A stretch of 11,831 nt of DNA from Cephalothrix spiralis (lineage: Eukaryota; Nemertea; Palaeonemertea; Archinemertea; Cephalotrichidae). Shown in pieces: positions 6,594 to 11,831 of the stretch. The stretch covers positions 1 through 11,831 of the forward strand of contig JAUCNG010365151.1 of assembly GCA_032353305.1 (NCBI GenBank). The letters are read 5' to 3'. How positions within the stretch are numbered: the stretch's first letter is position 1; every line of letters starts with the position of its first letter. Under the pieces are notes generated by a model. It worked only from the letters and a program-made list of their open reading frames with translations. It was not told the DNA's origin and ran no database searches. The position numbers and the translations under genes were made by a program.

Positions 6594-6842
6594 TCAATGT
6601 ATTTCAAATGGTGCACTTCGAGGCTGTTTCCTGGAGTGCGCCTCGCACCAGCAAGCCTTTCTTATCTTTTCAAATATTTTGATGATCCTGTAAATTGTTG
6701 CCTTTGAAGGCTGATAATCACTATCTTGTAGTGATTTCGATATCTCTTTCACACTCATATCTTCGTTGTAGTATTTGGCACAAATATCTCGCCTTAGATC
6801 ATCAGGCACCGTTCGGCGCAACCGAAAATCGTTAATTTCCAT
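6594..6842 (-). CDS. transposase-type helix-turn-helix ORF fragment
   Basis: The 82-codon ORF has ATG at 6842-6840 and TGA at 6596-6594. Residues about 10-62 fit a homeodomain-like helix-turn-helix: TVPDDLRRDICAKYYNEDMS, then VKEISKSLQD, then PSKATIYRIIKIFEKIRKA. This pattern (R..I...Y......I...L..S..T..R.I..F) opens Tc1/mariner-type and related DDE transposases and also paired-type domains. No DDE catalytic domain follows on the minus strand, and the C-terminus (CEAHSRKQPRSAPFE) looks like the linker basic region that usually precedes it. I infer a truncated transposase N-terminus. An intact domesticated single-exon DNA-binding protein is less likely. Confidence 0.6.
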   Translation of the reverse strand: MEINDFRLRRTVPDDLRRDICAKYYNEDMSVKEISKSLQDSDYQPSKATIYRIIKIFEKIRKACWCEAHSRKQPRSAPFEIH

Positions 6843-7874
6843 AATTATATTAGAATTTAGAATAAAAAATCAAGTACAAGCAAATAAAACAGGTAAAAAT
6901 ACAATTAAACAAGCAATATGACGAATGACGAATAAAATAGCAATATGTAAATATATAAACAGGAAATAACAAGAATAATTAGAATAAGGTAATAGGAAAG
7001 ACGAAGTATCGAATTGAAAGGCTAGCGAATATACGGAGTGACCAGTAGGAAAATAGAAAAGAATGGAAGAACGCAATTGACGTGACGCGTCTATAGCTAC
7101 TAAATGTGTATAGTAACCAGTCTATTAAGAAAAGGTGCTCAAAATTTTAGGTGGTCAATTTCTATATCCGGGTGCTAAATCAATATCCGGATAGTCTAAT
7201 CCTAGACCATATCTTGAAGTTGCTCAAAAGCTAAAGCCTTGTGACGTGTTCTTATGACTGATGCATATGAATGGCCTCTCCAGCCGGCCAAGGAACTCCT
7301 CGCTGTTTGTGAACAAGCCCTTTATAGAAAGGGTGAAGAAATGGTTGTAAATACTTCAGTGAGTAAAGCTCTATTACTGACTCTTTACTTTCTCTACCGA
7401 CCCAATCTGATTTGTATCAAGTGACATTTTTAGATGATGTGGATGAAAAAATGAAACAATAAAATAAACAATGAAAATGCAATAAAAATACAAGAAAAAT
7501 ACGACCTTTAGGTGTTGTGACCTGAAGTTGTATAATATGACTTAAAATTGTGATTTCTGGTACTATAAGGGTAAGATTAAACCGAATTTAGTTTTGATTT
7601 CTTTTGGAAGTTTGATCTGTGTTTACACTCTGCTGCAAACCGGCTATCAAGGACTCATAAGGACCACCATTAACAGCTGTTATATTTTGGCGCAAAACCG
7701 TCAGCTGTGAACATTTGAAGTTTATTACGAACCGCTACGATGGGACTAGGAAGAAGGGTAAAAAACTAAAGAAAACGAGATTAAATACAAACCTTTATTA
7801 TTTGACCTAAGAAAAAGCCACATTGCGCTTGATGAACAAGTTTCAAATAAATGCATGAAAGCCTACAGCTCTGC
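6843..7874. other. unassigned AT-rich sequence
   Basis: No family-level match was found. Frames at 6870-7076 (-) are low-complexity and hydrophobic. A short minus frame around 7750-7600 reads NITAVNGGPYESLIAGLQQS before a stop and has a protein-like composition, but I cannot place it. It may be a further transposon scrap. ATATCCGG occurs twice near 7174 and 7192. On the minus strand an AATAAA lies at about 7799-7794, downstream of copy A's frame. Confidence 0.4.
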
Positions 7875-8583
7875 GGGGAGGATGTTATCTCACGTCCCTT
7901 ATCAGTTTCATCAACCTTAACAATCTTCCCGACATCAAATTTGTTGGTGATGGCATATTTTGCAATGACAAATTCTCCGGTTGAAAACTGCAATTTATTA
8001 CTGGTACCATTTGGTTCAGGACTGAGCAACACTATACTTGTAAAAACAACAATTTTACTTTTGACAACTGCGAATTTTTTAGGCAATTTAGTACTAGATT
8101 TCTGTGACGTCTTTTCGAGCTTGCATCAATCTTAATCGTTGACTCCTCCTCCCAGCCACTACAAATATCGGATAAGAGACATTGTTTGCAATAGCAACTT
8201 GTGTTTTTAACGGCTTTAAGGCCGTTGCTCTTTTCGCATACAGCATGTATCTTCATTGTATTTGGAACTGCTTGGATTTCTTTTTTTAAGATGGTCAGTC
8301 ACTGGTATGATATAAATACAAATTCAACTTCCTTGCTGGATTTCTGTGTCTTTTGCATCCTACATGCTCCAGTGTACGAGAGTGACCTTCTCTTACATTA
8401 TAGATTATACACAAAATAGCACCCAAGAAGTAAATAAATAGGCCTGAATAATTGTTTTTCCAGCTCTTGTGTCAGTGTCCGCCATTCTTTTGTGTCCGTC
8501 ATAGGCACCTTTGCCATGGCCGGTTTCGAAAAGTTCCATTTCAATTTTATGGACTTTTTCAAAGTAAGCCACAGGATTAAAAA
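7875..8583 (-). pseudogene. HGKG-family transposon-like protein relic, copy A
   Basis: Read on the minus strand in order: NPVAYFEKVHK, LFETGHGKGAYDG (HGKG..DG at 8518-8495), KRMADTD with RAGKTIIQ, then VEFVFIS. An in-frame TGA follows at 8301-8299. Next come EIQAVPNTMKIHAVCEKSNG and NTSCYCKQCLLSDICSGWEE (8193-8134). After a frameshift the tail has KLPKKFAVVK, then FSTGEFVIAKYAITNKFDVG and KIVKVDETDKGREI. The same order recurs in copies B and C. I recall this architecture (HGKG..DG.GG..KR; AVP.TMKIH; C.C..C) from repetitive proteins of invertebrate genomes, but I cannot name the superfamily. The cysteine cluster suggests metal binding. Several stops and shifts, plus loss of residues after the DG, show it is dead. 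Confidence 0.7.
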
Positions 8584-9463
8584 TGTGCCTGTTCCGGTAT
8601 TAAGATGTTGGTGAATCAGTCTAAAACTGGACCATATCCGGCTTAAACGACAGCTTTGGCTCGCGCGACCAAATTTTTGGAATTCGATGTCAAATATGAT
8701 TAGTTATACACACTTACTATATAGAAGACTGTATTCAAAAAAACTTGATAATAAAGAACTATTTTTTGATTTATTACAGTAAAAAACAAAAAGACATTAC
8801 ACGTTACAAATTAAAAATCACATTTTCTTCCTCAATTCGACATATAACTCCTCCATAGCACCAAAGACTTTTAAAAATGTCAATATTCCGTTGCATGGAG
8901 TGAGCATGTTCCAAGGTGATTCAACTTTTTATGTATGCCTTTAATATTAGCATTTGGTTGGTTAGTGACTTTGATAATCTGTGGTTGTAAATACCCTTGT
9001 ACACCGCATATTTCGCAAATGAAAAAACATGGTTTGACATTATATGTGTATATCTAGGTTGATGGGTTGAAATTTCTATATCATGTATATATGTTGAATG
9101 CATTATGACGATGAGCTGCAAGTATGCATTGCATCTGCCATTCTAGAGTGTCTATTACATCTTTCTTGTCCTTTAACCGCCTCGACCTATTAATCACGAT
9201 CCATCTCCTCTTAATTCTTTCTTTTTCTTTATTTCGGACATCTTAATTCTTCGCCATCTTGAATTTTCCTTTAATGAGACCAAAACTGTTAATGTACATC
9301 ATGTAGGGCTTACTTTCCTCTTGAACTCCTATCTAAAACATTACGAAAAATTTCCAATCTTTCCATCTTTCTACATTTCAACATTTCCTTCACTCAGTCT
9401 ACGCGCAAGTGATTATGGATAAATGTTTAACCACGTGCACGATCTAATTATAATAATGTCATA
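8584..9463. other. unassigned AT-rich sequence
   Basis: I see no recognisable gene or element. A 66-codon minus frame at 8921-9121 has no family features. A pyrimidine-rich strand (C and T on +) spans roughly 9140-9400. The boundary of copy A at about 8583 is where its similarity to copy B ends. Confidence 0.45.
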
Positions 9464-9975
9464 TCATAGGCCTCGTCGAACACGATCAGAGTTAGGTACA
9501 TAAATGGAAAAGCGCAAAACGAGGATTTGGGTTTCATTTTTATCTGATGATTTGGTGTGGAATGACCCTGTACTAAGTAATTTAATAGCTGTTGTTCTGA
9601 TACTATGGTTAGTGTACCTTCTTGAAAGCTGGGCCAATTTTGATATCTGTGGCATAAAATCCTCCCAAGGTATGAATCCCCATCATTTTATTTTATACCA
9701 GATCCCATCTTCTACAAAATCTTTATTTGGTAACTGAAATCATTTTTTGGCATTTCTTTTAGATAAGTACTTCTTAAATGTAGCAACCGGGCAGCTGTCT
9801 TTACCCGTTGCAAACATCTTAGGATCTATTGTTGTGTCCTTATCACCCTTTTTACCACCCTGTTCATTTTTGGATTTTGGGTTTATCACTAAATGCATGT
9901 ATTCATTTACAACATCATCTACTATCTCAATGTGATCAACTTTGAGTTCAGACTTTCCCTCATTTTCTCTCTCTC
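9464..9975 (-). pseudogene. Crypton-like tyrosine recombinase relic
   Basis: The minus frame from about 9958 reads KSELKVDHIEIVDDVVNEY, then a GG-containing basic linker, then DPKMFATGKDSCPVATFKKY with LSKRN. It meets TGA at 9742-9740, continues in the same frame with FQLPNKDFVEDGIWYKIK, and meets a second TGA. It then reads FMPQISKLAQLSRRYTNHSI with RTTAIKLLSTG. The order PKMFAT..SCPV..F.KYLS, then WY, then M..IS..A.LS..YTNHSIR.T matches the catalytic part of Crypton-type recombinases (DUF3504 / ZMYM-QRICH1-KCTD1-like). H-x-x-R (H 9607-9605, R 9598-9596) is the conserved catalytic pair. The expected GH motif and nucleophilic Tyr are missing after about 9560, so it is inactive. The only two stops in this frame are both TGA. 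At its N-terminal side it is joined to copy B. Confidence 0.82.
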
Positions 9976-10512
9976 GAGCTTGCATCAATTTTAATCGTCG
10001 ACTCCTCCTCCCAGCCACCACAAATGTTGAGTAGGAGACATTGTTGGCAATAGCAATTTGTGTTTTTAACGGCTTTAAGGCTGTTGCTCTTTCCGCATAC
10101 AGCATGTATCTTCATTGTACATGTATTTGGAACTGCTGCTTGGATTTCTTTTTAGTTGGTCAGACACTGTTAATTCTTGGAACACAGCTCTGTGTGGATA
10201 TAAATACACACTCGACTTTCATGCTGGATGTCTGGGCTCAAGCAAAATAATCTTATGCATCCTGAATAATTGTTTTCCCAGCTCTTGACACTGTATATGT
10301 GATCGCCATTTTTTTAAGGTACCACCAATACCGTCACAGGCACCTTTGCCATGGCCGGCTTCGAAAAAGTTCCACCTACATTTCAATTTTTGGACTTTTT
10401 CAAAGTCAGCTACAGCATTAAAATTCTCATGGCCCTTCTTCGCTCCTGCTGTGCTTAAAACGGTGCCGCATCTACTACAATCGTATCCTTCCTCCTTGGC
10501 GATGTGAGACTC
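9974..10512 (-). pseudogene. HGKG-family transposon-like protein relic, copy B
   Basis: The first minus frame is open from Glu at 10512 to TGA at 10221-10219. It reads ESHIAKEEGYDC, then CSRCGTVLSTAGAKKGHEN (C-x2-C-x12-H, half a C2H2 finger), then FNAVADFEKVQKLK, then WNFFEAGHGKGACDGIGGTL. A +1 shift in an A run after GGTLK restores the family frame (MAITYTVSRAGKTIIQDA). Farther on come KVECVFIS, then VPNTCTMKIHAVCGKSN from ATG at 10115, then NTNCYCQQCLL, then ICGGWEEESTIKIDASS. Copy B is the best-preserved for HGKGACDGIGG. At about 9974 homology to copy A ends and recombinase sequence begins. The frame starting near 10105 that reads into the recombinase is out of the family frame for its first 45 or so codons. 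Confidence 0.72.
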
Positions 10513-11323
10513 TCAACGAACAACAATAGGCTGTTTTGATAGGGATGGTTTATTGGTAAAACAAAAACATCATGGTAAACTGTAAGAAACAATTGACACT
10601 ATTAATAAATCTGACATTACGATATGAAATTATACAATTTAGTCATACAGAAAAAATACCCTGGTAAAACTGAAAGATTGTACGACAAATTTATCCCTTA
10701 TTGAATAGTCAAATGAGTACGATAGAATGTACCTCAAAAACGAGTCTTGCACAAATCACGTATAATCTCAGATCATGCATCAAAACAATACAGTATAATT
10801 GGCTTTCTTACCAATTTGCCTCGTTGGCCTCTGACTGCAATTAGGGATCACAATCTTGACATAAGCATACATTTCGATGCCCTCAGCACTTGTTATAGCT
10901 TCTCTTCACATATAGATAATGCCAATTACATAGCGAGGTGTAGTCGAGATGATAAGCATACTGCAAACTTGTAAATATAACCTATAAACAAAATATCTAT
11001 TTTGAGTTCTAAATCTTACAAAGTAATACTCAAATCTATACTCAAATCTATAAATTCAAATATAAACAAGAAAAATTAGAATGAAAGAAAAGTACATTTC
11101 TTTCAATCGAAAACTTATTCTTAGTAGCGATATAACATTCAGTTAATATTTAGTCAATTATATAGCTGTATACTTAATGATGAAATGACAATTTATGCAT
11201 TAGAAGAAGGTGATTTCTCAATCAAAACAAATGCCAGAGTAGGCAAAGCAGACCTTCATAAAAATACAAATCACACATAGATTACTTGATGTCATTCGAG
11301 AATATTGCATGTATATTAAAGAT
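10513..11323. other. unassigned AT-rich sequence with a 12-bp direct repeat
   Basis: No family-level coding match was found on either strand. A perfect 12-bp tandem repeat ACTCAAATCTAT lies at 11028-11039 and 11040-11051. On the minus strand an AATAAA occurs near 10550. The 75-codon + frame at 10747-10974 has no recognisable motif. Confidence 0.45.
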
Positions 11324-11503
11324 GAACTTCTGTTTTTGATGGCTATAAGGCCGTTTCTCTTTCCACATACAGCAAGTATCTTCATTGTATTTGGAACTGC
11401 TTGGATATCTTTTTGTAAGTTGGTCAGTCACTGTTGTTTCTTGGAACACAGCTCTGTGGATGTAAATACAAATTCGACTTGAATGCTGGATGTCTGTGCC
11501 CAC
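11324..11503 (-). pseudogene. HGKG-family transposon-like protein relic, copy C (fragment)
   Basis: This is a short minus-strand fragment paralogous to the middle of copies A and B. It reads VEFVFTSTELCSKKQQ, then an in-frame TGA at 11430-11428, then LTNLQKDIQAVPNTMKILAV from the region of ATG 11385-11383, then CGKRNGLIAIKN, where homology ends at about 11324. The TGA lies 45 bases before the ATG, exactly as in copy A. His of MKIH is changed to Leu. Neither the HGKG motif nor the cysteine cluster is retained. Its upstream end stops beside the SINE that begins at 11508, which likely inserted there. Confidence 0.68.
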
Positions 11504-11507
11504 AATT

Positions 11508-11705
11508 GTGCATCGCGGTGGCAAAGTGGTAGATAGTTCGGTTCGTATACCGGGGGATCGGGATGGAAACCCCTGGCTGGACACTACTTTCCATCGTGAA
11601 GTTCCTCAACGCACACAGCCTCCTGGGTGGCCTAGTCAGGTTAAATACGTGGAGTGGGACGCTGTCACACCCTTTTGGGTAAACCCGACCACGGTGTCCC
11701 TTAAC
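11508..11705 (+). mobile_element. tRNA-derived SINE, copy 2
   Basis: The A box TGGCAAAGTGG at 11519-11529 fits the pol III consensus. The B-box region has decayed to GGGATGGAAACCC where GGTTCGANNCC is expected. The body shares TCCTGGGTGG, GTCAGGTTAAATACGT, GAGTGGGAC and the following GGGTAAA with copy 1 at 3844-4035. The tRNA-like heads of the two copies differ more than the bodies, suggesting either fast decay of the head or two subfamilies with different tRNA heads. A + strand frame at 11490-11714 runs through it and is not a gene. Confidence 0.8.
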
Positions 11706-11831
11706 ATGTTTTAAGTTTCATTTTGGGGTACAGCAATAATTTTTTTTGCAAATAGTAGCTGATAACATGCTCTTTCCAGATATGGCTTTAGAAAAATAGC
11801 TTAACTGGGAAAATTTTGAGATATAGTGCGT

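Noticed and set aside
6584-6600. Splice acceptor-like TTATTTTTAG on +, suggesting a host exon from 6594
   Set aside because: The + frame after it has no homology; the interval is explained by the minus-strand HTH ORF.
6870-7076. 68-codon hydrophobic minus frame
   Set aside because: AT-rich low complexity gives Phe/Leu/Ile-rich translation without a family signature.
9740-10105. A single 121-residue protein on the minus strand
   Set aside because: It is a chimera: about the first 45 codons are an out-of-frame reading of copy B, and only the rest is recombinase.

Overview
The window is animal (metazoan) nuclear DNA, AT-rich and intron-rich, and it consists mostly of one large intron filled with dead transposons. 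The only host gene I can support is a eukaryotic glutamate synthase (GOGAT). Two of its exons lie on the + strand at 1031-1249 and 2156-2254, joined in phase 0 by a 906-bp intron with GT..AG ends. Together they encode part of the FMN / 2-oxoglutarate synthase domain. The next conserved segment of the domain (the DGGTGAS region) is nowhere in the remaining 9.6 kb, so either the following intron exceeds 9.5 kb or the gene is broken. The mix of element types (piggyBac, Crypton-like tyrosine recombinase, tRNA-derived SINE, LINE, foldback MITE) plus an animal GOGAT fits an aquatic invertebrate such as a mollusc or cnidarian. That taxonomic guess is weak.

Layout: 1-890 is unassigned, with one degenerate foldback. 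891-1080 is a perfect 95-bp tandem duplication that copies the 3' splice site and the start of the first exon. 1429-1650 is a MITE-like near-palindrome with a TAA target duplication, inside the GOGAT intron. 2352-2558 (-) is the C-terminal tail of a LINE polymerase. 3399-3843 (-) and 4846-5306 (-) are two piggyBac transposase relics that overlap in sequence content. A tRNA-derived SINE (3844-4035) and an acidic leader ORF (4256-4623, -) lie between them. 5340-5635 is a poly(A)-tailed retrocopy with 13-bp target duplications.

From 5647 to 6303 (-) there is a decayed zinc-finger reading frame, and at 6594-6842 (-) a helix-turn-helix ORF of transposase type. The right third holds three related relics (A 7875-8583, B 9974-10512, C 11324-11503, all -) of one transposon-like protein family. 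It is marked by an HGKG..DG motif, an AVPNTMKIHAV segment and a CxCxxC cluster. Copy B is joined to a Crypton-like tyrosine recombinase relic (9464-9975, -). A second SINE copy (11508-11705) abuts copy C.

There is no operon-like cooperation here. The interest lies in the duplicated splice acceptor of a metabolic gene, the nested insertion history, and the unnamed HGKG family with a nonsense codon shared between two copies.
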